Origin: Prosthecobacter sp.
GTDB taxonomy: Bacteria > Verrucomicrobiota > Verrucomicrobiia > Verrucomicrobiales > Verrucomicrobiaceae
Direction: 5' to 3'
NCBI GenBank assembly: GCA_017853885.1
Contig: JAFMIR010000002.1
Location: forward strand, 124,001 to 188,000
DNA length: 64,000 nucleotides
This document shows, one piece after another, positions 29,761 to 38,301 of the stretch; the stretch's first letter is position 1; every line of letters begins with the position of its first letter. The notes under the pieces are model-generated. The model was given only the letters and a program-made list of their open reading frames with translations, had not been told where the DNA came from and did not search any database. The position numbers and the translations under genes are program-made.

Positions 29761-29834
29761 ATTTTTCAAAGAAGGCCAATTTCCATTTGCGAAGCTAAGG
29801 CTCGCATCTACCATCGTGGCCCACCAAACGGTAA

Positions 29835-29911
29835 GGAGCGGTAGTTCAGTTGGTTAGAACGCCAGCCTGTCACGTTGGAGGTCGCGGGTTCGAGCCCCGT
29901 CCGCTCCGCCA
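29835..29911 (+). tRNA. tRNA-Asp (anticodon GTC)
   Basis: 77 bases including the encoded CCA. The acceptor is GGAGCGG / CCGCTCC with discriminator G. The anticodon arm CCAGC CTGTCAC GTTGG gives anticodon GTC. The TΨC arm GCGGGTTCGAGCCCCGT is standard. Confidence 0.97.
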
Positions 29912-29930
29912 GTTGGTGTTCGAAATGCCA

Positions 29931-29957
29931 AAAGCAGCTTCTTCAAAGAACTGCTTT
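29931..29957. terminator. Bidirectional terminator between tRNA-Asp and the TPR gene
   Basis: AAAGCAG and CTGCTTT pair over seven bases. After one bulged C, TTCT and AGAA extend the stem around a TCAA loop. A short T-run follows on the minus strand. It lies 19 bases after tRNA-Asp and just past the stop of the convergent TPR gene. Confidence 0.55.
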
Positions 29958-29962
29958 AAATC

Positions 29963-31813
29963 TTAGCGAAAAATTTGATTATATAGGTTTCGTTCCTCTG
30001 GAAACATCCGCGATTGTGGGCTAATTGCATTTGCTACGTTTAGCGCTTCGCTGCGGAACCCGCTTGCCGCCGCAATCGCAGCGAACACAGCACGCTGACC
30101 TTCCGAAAGAAGATTGAGGTCCATATGTTGAATATAGCTCATGGATTGCTGTTTGTCAGCAAGGCGATAGTAGGCGAGCGCTACCATTAATTTGCGAGGA
30201 TTGTCATTCGGTTGGTTTTGTAGAAGTTTTTGCGCTTTGCGGAGGCTGGTCTCCATGTTGTTTCCCAGCAATATGCTAATATAAAGAGCCTTATCGAGAA
30301 ACTCACTGTCTTCGGGAAATCGAATCACAGCCTCTTGGGCAGCATGAAAATACGAATCTGAGTTGCCGTTGTTCAGGCTCGCGTTGAGCAGGCCGATGAG
30401 CGCTTCTCTCTCTAGGCGTGGTGACATGTTATTTGCATTGCGACGTGCGGTCCGAATCGTGAGTTGGTAGGCTTCCTCTGCGATATCGAAATGTCCTCTG
30501 GCATCCGCATATTCGGCGATACGCTGTAGTGCATTGAGCCGACCTTCTCGTTCGGCATGACTCTTGGCGCTAATCAAACGGGATCGAAGCTCCTCTTGTG
30601 ATAGGTTCGATACAAAGGCCAGATGAGCGCGGAACATAGCGTGAGTGGTTTTGTCTAAAATTTTTCGCACTTCTTCATCTTTTTCAATCAACCGGTCGAT
30701 CTGCTCGAACCGTTTCAAAACGGTGAGTGCCGTGAGATAGTTCTCAAGCAGGCCTTGATGACGTTTTGCCTCATCTTCGGATACAATGCTGACAATTTCT
30801 AGCCACTGCTGTTCATGCTTGAGCCACGCGATGAATGGAACAAGTTCCTCCCGCTTCTTGTCCCTGAAAAGAACAATGGCTGACTCGATAATGGCTTTTT
30901 TACGTTCGGGATAGAGTGCTGTCTCTCGTTGTAGGGAGGCTACAAGATGACTTTCAATGCCCAACGGGTGTGTTCGGAGTCGTTTGATTAGGGGGATAGA
31001 AATCTCTGATGGAAGTCCTTGGATGCTGTTGAGGAATTCAATTGCTCTGAGGCCTGTTGCATCATCAGATTGGGCGATCTTCCATGCAGTGTTGATGCCC
31101 TCGCTGAACTGCGATGGGATACCTGATTCAACCTGAACTCGTGCAAGCCGTAGCAGGGAATCGTGGTCATTGGGGTTTTTGTCAGAAAGGCCCTTCATGA
31201 TGTTCAACAGCGCTGTATTTTGCTGTTTTTTTCCATAGATTTCCTCTGCCAGCTTGGCGAGTGCTGGGCTTGCAGACTCCTGCCGCAGAAGCAGGTCGAG
31301 TTCCTTCTGGGCGTCTTTGTCCCGGTTCAGGTTCTTGAGTGCTTTCACGCGGCGTATTTTGTCCTCATGTGTCTCAGCTCCCTGTTCACGGAGTTTGTCG
31401 AGAAAGTACAGTGATTGTTCTCTCTTCATGAGCGTGAAAAACTCACTATTAAGGCGGATGGCCTCCACATTATGTGGAGCTTTTTGATAAGCCTCTTGGG
31501 CCTTGAACACAGCGTTGGCAATCTGCCCGTTTTGCATCATGTCACGCGCCTCACGGACCATGACCTCTGCCTGGGAGCTTTGCCATGAATCTTGAATCGG
31601 CTTGGCATAGAGGATGGCTGCGATAATGATTGAAGCACAAAAACTGCTGATCAAAGCCAGTGCTATGTAGCGTGCGATTGGACTCTGCCGGTCTCGTTCC
31701 GCAACAGAGCCGGGGACTAACCAATACCATGCTTTGACGAACGGTCTAATCAGCACAGGGCTCCTGTCGGAGACATGCTGTCGTGTCGGGTCAATGGTCT
31801 GGTTGGTCAGCAT
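29963..31813 (-). CDS. Membrane-anchored TPR-rich protein
   Basis: 616 residues from ATG 31813. The longer frame to 31915 overlaps the end of the chorismate-lyase-like gene. One membrane segment lies near residues 50-75 (ARYIALALISSFCASIIIAA), preceded by a cytosolic N-terminus. The large C-terminal part is all-helical with TPR-like pairs (for example MMQNGQIANAVFKAQEAYQK and FDIAEEAYQLTIRTARRNAN). It lies 70 bases after the UbiC-like gene on the same strand. No enzymatic motif is visible; a scaffold role is likely. Confidence 0.78.
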   Translation of the reverse strand: MLTNQTIDPTRQHVSDRSPVLIRPFVKAWYWLVPGSVAERDRQSPIARYIALALISSFCASIIIAAILYAKPIQDSWQSSQAEVMVREARDMMQNGQIANAVFKAQEAYQKAPHNVEAIRLNSEFFTLMKREQSLYFLDKLREQGAETHEDKIRRVKALKNLNRDKDAQKELDLLLRQESASPALAKLAEEIYGKKQQNTALLNIMKGLSDKNPNDHDSLLRLARVQVESGIPSQFSEGINTAWKIAQSDDATGLRAIEFLNSIQGLPSEISIPLIKRLRTHPLGIESHLVASLQRETALYPERKKAIIESAIVLFRDKKREELVPFIAWLKHEQQWLEIVSIVSEDEAKRHQGLLENYLTALTVLKRFEQIDRLIEKDEEVRKILDKTTHAMFRAHLAFVSNLSQEELRSRLISAKSHAEREGRLNALQRIAEYADARGHFDIAEEAYQLTIRTARRNANNMSPRLEREALIGLLNASLNNGNSDSYFHAAQEAVIRFPEDSEFLDKALYISILLGNNMETSLRKAQKLLQNQPNDNPRKLMVALAYYRLADKQQSMSYIQHMDLNLLSEGQRAVFAAIAAASGFRSEALNVANAISPQSRMFPEERNLYNQIFR

Positions 31814-31883
31814 GAAGTACGCTACATGAATGATATGACGCTGCGTGGATCGCGTCACGCTGAAATTTAGCTGCAAAAATGCC

Positions 31884-32450
31884 TCAAAACATGCGTGGTA
31901 ACACCTCAACGACATCGGCTAGGACTCTGCCGGAACCATGGCGCAACTCATTACAGCGTCCAAAGAGCATTTGACCACTCATGGCGCCTAGCAAATCAGC
32001 CAGACGCTGGTCCACTGAAATGCGGAAATAGCCACGGGGATGGCTGGAATGCGGCACGGAATACTGCTCCAAAATGGCACCAAAGGGCACTCGACCTTCC
32101 AAAACGAGGTTTTGAGCCTCCTCAGGCAGCAAATCTAGGTGAATACCAATGGCTCCAAACTCCACCGGCTTGCCATCGCTACGACGGTGCAGGACGCTGG
32201 CACGCACGAGATAGTTTCCGATCCGTGCTCGCGCAGCGACATCTAAGTCAATCGAGCTCGCATGATACTCTCGAAGACGTGGCGTCATGTCTTGATCGTG
32301 CACCAAGAGGCTGCGCTCATGATCGGCTAGGGCTTCGGGTTCAACAAAAGTCACCCTCGGGCGTGTGTTGCCTATGCCGTAAAAAAAAATCAAAGGAGCG
32401 AGCATATCCTCGTCCTGCCGGAGTGCGGCGCTTTCAGGTGTAGCGGGCAT
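31884..32450 (-). CDS. Chorismate lyase-like protein (UbiC/UTRA superfamily)
   Basis: 188 residues from ATG 32450. The longer frame overlaps the end of the radical SAM gene and has no similarity there. The pattern LLVHDQDMTPRLREYH, then YLVRASVL with a conserved Arg, VPFGAILEQYSV (compare PLG in UbiC) and a C-terminal FGRCNELRHGSGRVLADVVE is that of chorismate pyruvate-lyases, which split chorismate to 4-hydroxybenzoate and pyruvate. The Arg and the late Glu that bind and act on chorismate in UbiC appear to be kept. The start overlaps the radical SAM stop by 17 bases, so the two are coupled. Confidence 0.62.
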   Translation of the reverse strand: MPATPESAALRQDEDMLAPLIFFYGIGNTRPRVTFVEPEALADHERSLLVHDQDMTPRLREYHASSIDLDVAARARIGNYLVRASVLHRRSDGKPVEFGAIGIHLDLLPEEAQNLVLEGRVPFGAILEQYSVPHSSHPRGYFRISVDQRLADLLGAMSGQMLFGRCNELRHGSGRVLADVVEVLPRMF

Positions 32451-33774
32451 ACTGGCGATGCTGGGGCAGGAAGAAATCATGAAGAAGGCGGTCCACCTGC
32501 AGCAGTCCAGTCCGCGTGAGCGAGACGCCTGCGTCATCCAGCTTAGCAAAGCCCTCCTTTGCAAGATAATCAAGCTGCGGGCCAAAATGTTTCCTCGGAT
32601 CCTCGCCATACTTCTTGATGTAAGGAGCCCAGTCGCTGCGGCCAAGTTTGAGCTTCAGAATGAACTCGCGGACAAAACGGTCCTCATGCGTGGTTTGGTA
32701 GGCACGGAAAATGGGTAGTTTTCCTGAGTCAACAGCCTGCATGTATGGACCAACATCGGCTTGGTTCTGGTAATGCACACCACCCAAGTGGCCAAAAGAA
32801 GCTACGCCACAACTCAAAAGATCTGCCCCGTCCCAAAGCGAATCACGATAAACAAATTTGATGCGTTTGGGATTCTTCACCACTGTGTAAGCACTTGTGA
32901 CGGTGTATCCGGCTTTTTGGAATTCATCAAAAGCGTAGCTCACCCAGTCGCGCTTGATCTGCCAGTCGGCAACTGGAGCTGTCACCTTACCCTCGGCCTT
33001 CATCTGCTGGTAAATCGTAGTATTGAAAGGCACTTCCATTTGATAGATTGTCACTGCATCAGGTTGCATATCAATGGCTTTGGCCACGCATACCTTCCAA
33101 TTTGCCTCCGTTTCATTCATCATGCCGGCAATGAGGTCGATGTTGATGTGTTCAAAGCCAAGACTGCGGGCGAAATTGTAAGCTTTACCGATCTCTGCGC
33201 TGCGGTGAGCCCGACCGTTTGATTCGAGAATGTGATCGTCAAAGTTTTCCACTCCAAGGCTAAGGCGTGTCACGCCCACCTCGCGGATGCCGGTTAGCTT
33301 GGTTTCATTTAGTGTTCCGGGTTCAGCCTCAAAGGCCACCTCTTCGGCTTCATCCCAAGGCACCAACGCTTTCATGCGATCCGTGAGGTCCTTTAATTGC
33401 GGCACTGAAAGATAGCTGGGTGTCCCGCCGCCAAAGTATACAAAGTGAGCTTTTCTTCCGTTGAGGTAGGGCTTTGCGGTCAGACGCTCCATTTCGCGCA
33501 TCCCGGCGTCGATGTAGGCTTTGATTTCGCCGGCGTTTTTGTCTGTATACACTTTAAAGTAACAGAAGTGACATCGCTTGCGGCAGAATGGTATATGAAA
33601 GTAAACGCCCAGTGGCACGCGGGAAGGGGCTTGCCCGTGTAGCACCCGCTCGACAAATGGCACCTGCTCAGGTGTCCAAAATGAAAAAGGCGGATAATTT
33701 GAAACAAAATAGTTCCCGGCCTCGGTCTTCTCGACCTTCTTTTCGATGACTGGGCTTTCGAGCGTGGTTTGCAT
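32434..33774 (-). CDS. Radical SAM protein, HemN/HemW-like
   Basis: 446 residues. The 4Fe-4S motif is Cys64-x3-Cys68-x2-Cys71 (PFCRKRCHFCYF), followed by FVYFGGGTPSYL, the SAM-binding Gly motif, and FEAEPGTLNETKL. The C-terminal part resembles the HemN domain (DRFVREFILKLKLGRSDW). Family members include coproporphyrinogen dehydrogenase and the heme chaperone HemW; many others are mis-named. With no other heme gene beside it and a UbiC-like partner overlapping it, a distinct substrate is possible. Confidence 0.85.
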   Translation of the reverse strand: MQTTLESPVIEKKVEKTEAGNYFVSNYPPFSFWTPEQVPFVERVLHGQAPSRVPLGVYFHIPFCRKRCHFCYFKVYTDKNAGEIKAYIDAGMREMERLTAKPYLNGRKAHFVYFGGGTPSYLSVPQLKDLTDRMKALVPWDEAEEVAFEAEPGTLNETKLTGIREVGVTRLSLGVENFDDHILESNGRAHRSAEIGKAYNFARSLGFEHINIDLIAGMMNETEANWKVCVAKAIDMQPDAVTIYQMEVPFNTTIYQQMKAEGKVTAPVADWQIKRDWVSYAFDEFQKAGYTVTSAYTVVKNPKRIKFVYRDSLWDGADLLSCGVASFGHLGGVHYQNQADVGPYMQAVDSGKLPIFRAYQTTHEDRFVREFILKLKLGRSDWAPYIKKYGEDPRKHFGPQLDYLAKEGFAKLDDAGVSLTRTGLLQVDRLLHDFFLPQHRQYARYT

Positions 33775-34137
33775 GCAAGGATAGAAACGATGTTGTAGAC
33801 GTGAATCTGTTTAGAAACTCGTGAGCTGGGCAGGTGGGGGCAAGGTTTCATCGAAGATGTGTGGGCAAACACAAACATTTCATAGTTTGCATGATGAAAA
33901 AGTTGGGGTGCTGATCGATGAAGCAGAGTAGAACTGCAGCTTCTTGATGATGTGTTTTGTGGCGCGGCTCCTAATTTTCAGTGGTCTGTTGCTGAATTCA
34001 GAGCACTTTCAGGATACAGATCACCAAACTCATTTTTGGAGCACTATCCACCTTGTTGAATCTAGTTTTTCGTTTTTGTTTATTCGGAAAAGCAAGATTA
34101 TTTCAAAATACGGGGGATCTTCAGATTTCGTACAAGC
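33775..34137. other. Intergenic region without recognised gene
   Basis: These 363 bases lie between the dapB stop and the radical SAM start, both on the minus strand. A plus-strand frame of 66 codons (33944-34144) has no family likeness and runs into the end of dapB. The region is AT-rich and should hold the radical SAM promoter and the dapB transcript end, but I see no clear boxes or hairpin with a T-run. Confidence 0.45.
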
Positions 34138-34869
34138 TCACTGAAGTCCAAGCACATCCTGCATGGAATAGAGGCCCGGTTTCTGATTTTCTAGCCAAAC
34201 GGCAGCACGGATGGCGCCATTGGCGAAGGTGTCGCGTGAACTGGCTTTGTGAGTAAGCTCGACACGCTCGCCGACATTAGCGAAAACGACTGTGTGATCG
34301 CCAACGACGTCACCGCCGCGGAGGGCGTGAACGCCGATTTCTTTAGGCGTGCGCGCCCCCACATCGCCGAAGCGACCATGTCTGCAGTCTTTGTCGTATT
34401 CCAAGCCACGAACATCAGCAAGGATCTCGACCAGCGTGCGGGCGGTGCCGCTGGGAGAGTCCTTTTTCATTCGGTGGTGCATCTCAACGACCTCAAGATC
34501 GAAATCAGGACCGAGCAGTTCGCAGGCTTTGCGAGTAAGCCAGAAAAGTGTATTTACACCGACACTGTAATTGGAAGCGAAGACGATAGGCAGCGTTTGG
34601 GAGGCTTCGCGGATGGACGTAAGTTGCTCTCTTGTGTGGCCAGTCGTGCCTATGACGAGGCGTTTGTTCTGCTTCAGACACTCATTTAGGAGTTCATCTG
34701 CAAAATGGTGCGAGGTGAAGTCGATCACCGTGTTGCTTTTGGCAAGTGCGGTCGAAAAATCGTCTCCCAGATCGATGGCGGCGGAGACGGTGACTTTTTG
34801 AGATTCAGCGGCGCGGAGGAGTGCTTGGCCCATGCGGCCTTTGCATCCAGTGATAAGCAGGTGAGTCAT
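34138..34869 (-). CDS. dapB: 4-hydroxy-tetrahydrodipicolinate reductase
   Basis: 243 residues. It reduces the dihydrodipicolinate precursor with NAD(P)H in the lysine/diaminopimelate pathway, which also feeds peptidoglycan. The N-terminal Rossmann motif is ITGCKGRMGQALL. The catalytic region VVEMHHRMKKDSPSGTA holds the His pair and Lys of the family, and the dimer domain ends with ALRGGDVVGDHTVVFA. It lies 30 bases after the SMP-30 gene on the same strand. Confidence 0.97.
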   Translation of the reverse strand: MTHLLITGCKGRMGQALLRAAESQKVTVSAAIDLGDDFSTALAKSNTVIDFTSHHFADELLNECLKQNKRLVIGTTGHTREQLTSIREASQTLPIVFASNYSVGVNTLFWLTRKACELLGPDFDLEVVEMHHRMKKDSPSGTARTLVEILADVRGLEYDKDCRHGRFGDVGARTPKEIGVHALRGGDVVGDHTVVFANVGERVELTHKASSRDTFANGAIRAAVWLENQKPGLYSMQDVLGLQ

Positions 34870-34899
34870 GATGGTTAGGGAGAAAGAATGAGAGATGGC

Positions 34900-35802
34900 T
34901 CAGCCGAGGAAGCTTTGGGAAGGAACGCCGGTGGCGCCGGGGCGACAGACAAAAAGACGACCTGCGAGAGGTTCTTCGAGACCAGGCTTAAGTCCAGTGG
35001 TGATGTAGAGGTCTTTTAAATCGGGACCACCAAAGGCACAGGCAGTGGTTTCGATGCAGGGAAAGTCAATCTGTTGCTCGATCTTCCTTGTGGCGGGGTT
35101 GAAGCATACCACCTTCGCTCCATGACAGAATGCAATCCATAGCCGATCTTCACTATCGATGGTCATACCATCGGGCGCAGAAGCGTCGGCGTGGGTATCC
35201 CAAAGAAGCCGTTCACCGCTGATGGCGCTGGTCGCGACATCGAAGTCAAAGGCACGAATCTTCTTTGATGGTGTGTCAATGTAGAACATGGTTTGACCAT
35301 CTCGGCTCCAGATGATGCCGTTGGAATTGGTGACGGGGCTGAACTTCTTCTCGACTTTCAAATCGGTGTGCAGGCAGTACAACGAGGCCTCAGGCCGCTT
35401 CTTGAGACAGATTGTGCCGGCCCAAAAACGACCTTCTGGATCGCACTTTCCATCGTTAAAGCGGTTGTCCGGCAGGCTGGGCTCTGGATCTGTAATGGCG
35501 GTAGAAGTGCCGGTGGCCTCGTCGAGGAAGAAAAAACCGCCGTCACCTGCCCATAAGAGTCCGCCTTTGGCTCGCGGAACAACGGTGCCGACACGTTGGC
35601 CAACGTTCCAGATCTGCTCATGCCCCGTGGAGGGTGTAAAGGCAATAATCATGTGTGCCTCGATGTCGACATAAAGCAGGCGGTTTTGATGCCAGATTGG
35701 GCCTTCGCCCCAGACGGAGACGTGGTTGGAGATGGGTTCGGGAGTCAAAGCAGATGCAGTGGTGTACAGTTGGTTCTTGAAACTGGAAAGACGCTTTCGC
35801 AA
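34900..35802 (-). CDS. SMP-30/gluconolactonase family protein
   Basis: Up to 300 residues. No ATG is present near the start: TTG 35802 opens the frame, but TTG 35748 (giving LTPEPISNHVSVWGEGPIWH) better fits the family start. The six-bladed propeller shows GEGPIW, NRFNDGKCDPEGRFWAG, TNSNGIIWSRDG and SAPDGMTIDSEDRLWIAF, which carry the metal-binding Glu, Asn and Asp. The family hydrolyses sugar lactones such as gluconolactone. It is divergent from a LacI regulator 55-110 bases away, which probably controls it, and it is followed by dapB. Confidence 0.85.
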   Translation of the reverse strand: MRKRLSSFKNQLYTTASALTPEPISNHVSVWGEGPIWHQNRLLYVDIEAHMIIAFTPSTGHEQIWNVGQRVGTVVPRAKGGLLWAGDGGFFFLDEATGTSTAITDPEPSLPDNRFNDGKCDPEGRFWAGTICLKKRPEASLYCLHTDLKVEKKFSPVTNSNGIIWSRDGQTMFYIDTPSKKIRAFDFDVATSAISGERLLWDTHADASAPDGMTIDSEDRLWIAFCHGAKVVCFNPATRKIEQQIDFPCIETTACAFGGPDLKDLYITTGLKPGLEEPLAGRLFVCRPGATGVPSQSFLG

Positions 35803-35856
35803 TATGCAATCCTGGCCAGTTGACGTCTACGCAGGTCTCTGAGAAAGAGAAGGAAA

Positions 35857-36858
35857 ATGAAGCATGTCACCCTCAACGACATTGCCCGTCGTCTTGGCAT
35901 CTCCAAAATGACCGTGTCTCGTGCGCTGCGGGGAGAGGAGCATGTTGCCGTTGGGACAAAAGAAAAGGTCGTGCGCACAGCTCTGGAAATCGGATATCGA
36001 CCCGACCCAGAGATCGCGAAGCTCATGACCCATATGCGGCAGTCGAAGACCCGTCGGGCTCCGCCTACGCTGGCTTTCGTTTGGGCGGAGAACGATCCAG
36101 CTCCAACGCCGGCCTCTTGGCAGCAGAAGCTACTGCGAGGTGCGCGCAAGCAAGCGGAAAGACTAGGCTTCGAATTGCAGGAATTTCACCTCCAAGGCCG
36201 TAGCATGACAGGGAGGCGTCTTTCGAGCATTTTAGAGGCACGGGGCATTAGTGGCTTGATTTTGTCACCGCTCGTATCACGCACACGCGGACATGTCACG
36301 ATAGCATGGGAGAAGTTTGCCTGCGTGGTCATCGGCTTGGGTTTTGCCAGGCCGGCGCTGCATCGCGTTCATCATCACCATTACCTTGGAATGATGACGA
36401 CTCTGCGCATGCTGCGAAAAAAGGGTTTTAGGCGGATTGGTTTCTACTGTGGCAGCACGATCAATGAGCGTATGTTTCGAGCATGGTCGTCCAGTTTTCT
36501 GGCCCACCATCCGTTGGCGAAAGTGGCGGGGTTATTGGCGCTTCGAAAAACTCCCTCGAAGGTCGATTTCATGGAGTGGATTGAAAAAGCTAACCCTGAA
36601 GTAGTGATCGATGGTGGCCACATCGTCGTGGAGTGGCTCAAAAACCTCCCAATAGCAAAAAGACCTCCACTTGTCACGCTGGGTTGGCGTGCAGATTACC
36701 CTCAGGTGCCAGGCATCGATCAGCAGCCGGAGGTATTGGGGGCTGCGGCCGTAGATCTTCTCGTGGCACAGTATCAGCAGAATGAGAAAGGTATCCCTAA
36801 AGCTCCTCGGATCGTGATGACCGAGGGCTTTTGGAGACCCTCGAACCTATCCAAGTAA
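35857..36858 (+). CDS. LacI family transcriptional regulator
   Basis: 333 residues. The N-terminal helix-turn-helix and hinge read VTLNDIARRLGISKMTVSRA and continue to IGYRPDPE at residue 52. The periplasmic-binding-like effector domain follows (about 60-330), ending in a typical PRIVMTEGFWRP. A GAGAAGGA ribosome-binding sequence precedes the ATG. It faces the SMP-30 gene across a short divergent region, so that gene is the likely target and a sugar or lactone the likely effector (inference). Confidence 0.92.
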   Translation: MKHVTLNDIARRLGISKMTVSRALRGEEHVAVGTKEKVVRTALEIGYRPDPEIAKLMTHMRQSKTRRAPPTLAFVWAENDPAPTPASWQQKLLRGARKQAERLGFELQEFHLQGRSMTGRRLSSILEARGISGLILSPLVSRTRGHVTIAWEKFACVVIGLGFARPALHRVHHHHYLGMMTTLRMLRKKGFRRIGFYCGSTINERMFRAWSSSFLAHHPLAKVAGLLALRKTPSKVDFMEWIEKANPEVVIDGGHIVVEWLKNLPIAKRPPLVTLGWRADYPQVPGIDQQPEVLGAAAVDLLVAQYQQNEKGIPKAPRIVMTEGFWRPSNLSK

Positions 36859-37133
36859 AAAGAACTTTTGGTAGCTGCGACTTTGGTGAGAAAATGTTGG
36901 GGAGCGGAATGGCCCGAAGAATAAATTCACTTCTATTGAGCTTGTTATGCTCGGAATGCACGAAGGCTCATTCTCCATTCGCAATGCCTTCAGCTGGACC
37001 TTTCTGCAAGCCACAGACATGCGCAGGTTGCCGATAACGGCAAGAAAGTAAGCATAAGATCGATGCCGAAACGAAGTTGTCTTGTGAGCGAATGTCTCGC
37101 TAGATGATTCTGGCACTATTAAAGCTGTGCGTA

Positions 37134-38141
37134 TTAGCTTAAACATGTTTTTGCGGCCGACTCACAGCGCACCGCACCGATACCGGGGCGGTCAGGCATT
37201 TTCAATTGTCCTTCCGGCGTGAAAAGTAAACCGGTGAAATCATCGTTTGTGATGTGTAGGTGCCCGTCGAGATCGATCCAGTCAGCCCACGGAGCTAGGT
37301 GTGCTGCAGCCGTGGTGCCGAGGCTGCTTTCGATCATGCAGCCGAGCAACACTTTGAGCCCTACGGCTTTCGCTTTAGCGATCATGTGGATGGCTCCTTC
37401 GAAGCTGCCGCACTTCAGAAGCTTCACATTAGCGCCGTCAATATAAGGAGCCAATTTTGTTAAATCATCAATGCTTTGAACACTTTCATCTGCAAAAATC
37501 GGTGGGCATTGCGAGGGCAGTCGTGAGCGCAAATCCTCCCAAACCTCAATGCCATGGGAATGATGTATCGGCTGCTCGATCAGAGTCGGTTGGTATTCTG
37601 CAAGCTTTTCAATCATGGCAGCTGCTTGAACGGGGTCCCAGCCTCCATTAATATCCAAGAGGAGTTGCACATGCGGCGCCGCGTAGCGGGCGCTGGAGAC
37701 TGTCGCAATGTCGAGACCAAGATCACCTGATCCTAGCTTTAGTTTAAGCACGTGGAACTGTGTGGCGAGTTCCTCAACGCGCTTTTCGAACGCATGGAGG
37801 TCGTCCGGAATGCTCAGTGAATGACAGGCGGGCGGCGGATGGCCCTGCGGCCCGAGCGTTTTTGCTGCGAAAGAACTCAGCGGAATGTTCTGGGCTTGGC
37901 AGACGATATCATGCCGCAAAAGGTTGAATGCTAAAGTCGCAGTGCGTGGCAGATGCTTCGGCAAAATCGGCAGGGATGCCATGCGTAGAGTCTCTTCCGG
38001 ATCCTCGGTATAGTAAGGTGCGAAAGGTGCCTCCGCTATGTGGTCAGCCTCTTGCAATCGAAGCACTTGGCGTGTCGAAGAGACACCATGAGCGATTCGA
38101 AAAGGAACCTGAAGATAAAGTGTGCGGAGCGATGCGGTCAT
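37134..38141 (-). CDS. Dipeptide epimerase-like enolase superfamily protein
   Basis: 335 residues. An N-terminal capping domain precedes the barrel with KLKLG (catalytic Lys pair), metal ligands in LLLDING, LIEQP and FADES, and a second Lys in VKLLKCG. This set is that of muconate-lactonizing-like L-Ala-D/L-Glu epimerases, which convert cell-wall or other dipeptides. The exact dipeptide cannot be read from sequence. It lies 160 bases after the M16 peptidase gene on the same strand; joint peptide use is plausible. Confidence 0.85.
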   Translation of the reverse strand: MTASLRTLYLQVPFRIAHGVSSTRQVLRLQEADHIAEAPFAPYYTEDPEETLRMASLPILPKHLPRTATLAFNLLRHDIVCQAQNIPLSSFAAKTLGPQGHPPPACHSLSIPDDLHAFEKRVEELATQFHVLKLKLGSGDLGLDIATVSSARYAAPHVQLLLDINGGWDPVQAAAMIEKLAEYQPTLIEQPIHHSHGIEVWEDLRSRLPSQCPPIFADESVQSIDDLTKLAPYIDGANVKLLKCGSFEGAIHMIAKAKAVGLKVLLGCMIESSLGTTAAAHLAPWADWIDLDGHLHITNDDFTGLLFTPEGQLKMPDRPGIGAVRCESAAKTCLS

Positions 38142-38301
38142 GGGTTAATTACGCATTGTGGGCTGATTCGATGGTGGGCAAGCTACAGATGTCCTGATGA
38201 GACAACTTTTGAGGTCCAAGCCTACAACTGGCAAAACCTTCCTCTTTTGCTAAGCATGGCCGACTTTTCGCGGGCAAATTAACAGGGTCGAAACGATCTT
38301 T

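Noticed and set aside
33944-34144. Plus-strand frame of 66 codons between dapB and the radical SAM gene
   Set aside because: No family likeness, no ribosome-binding site, and it overlaps the dapB end.
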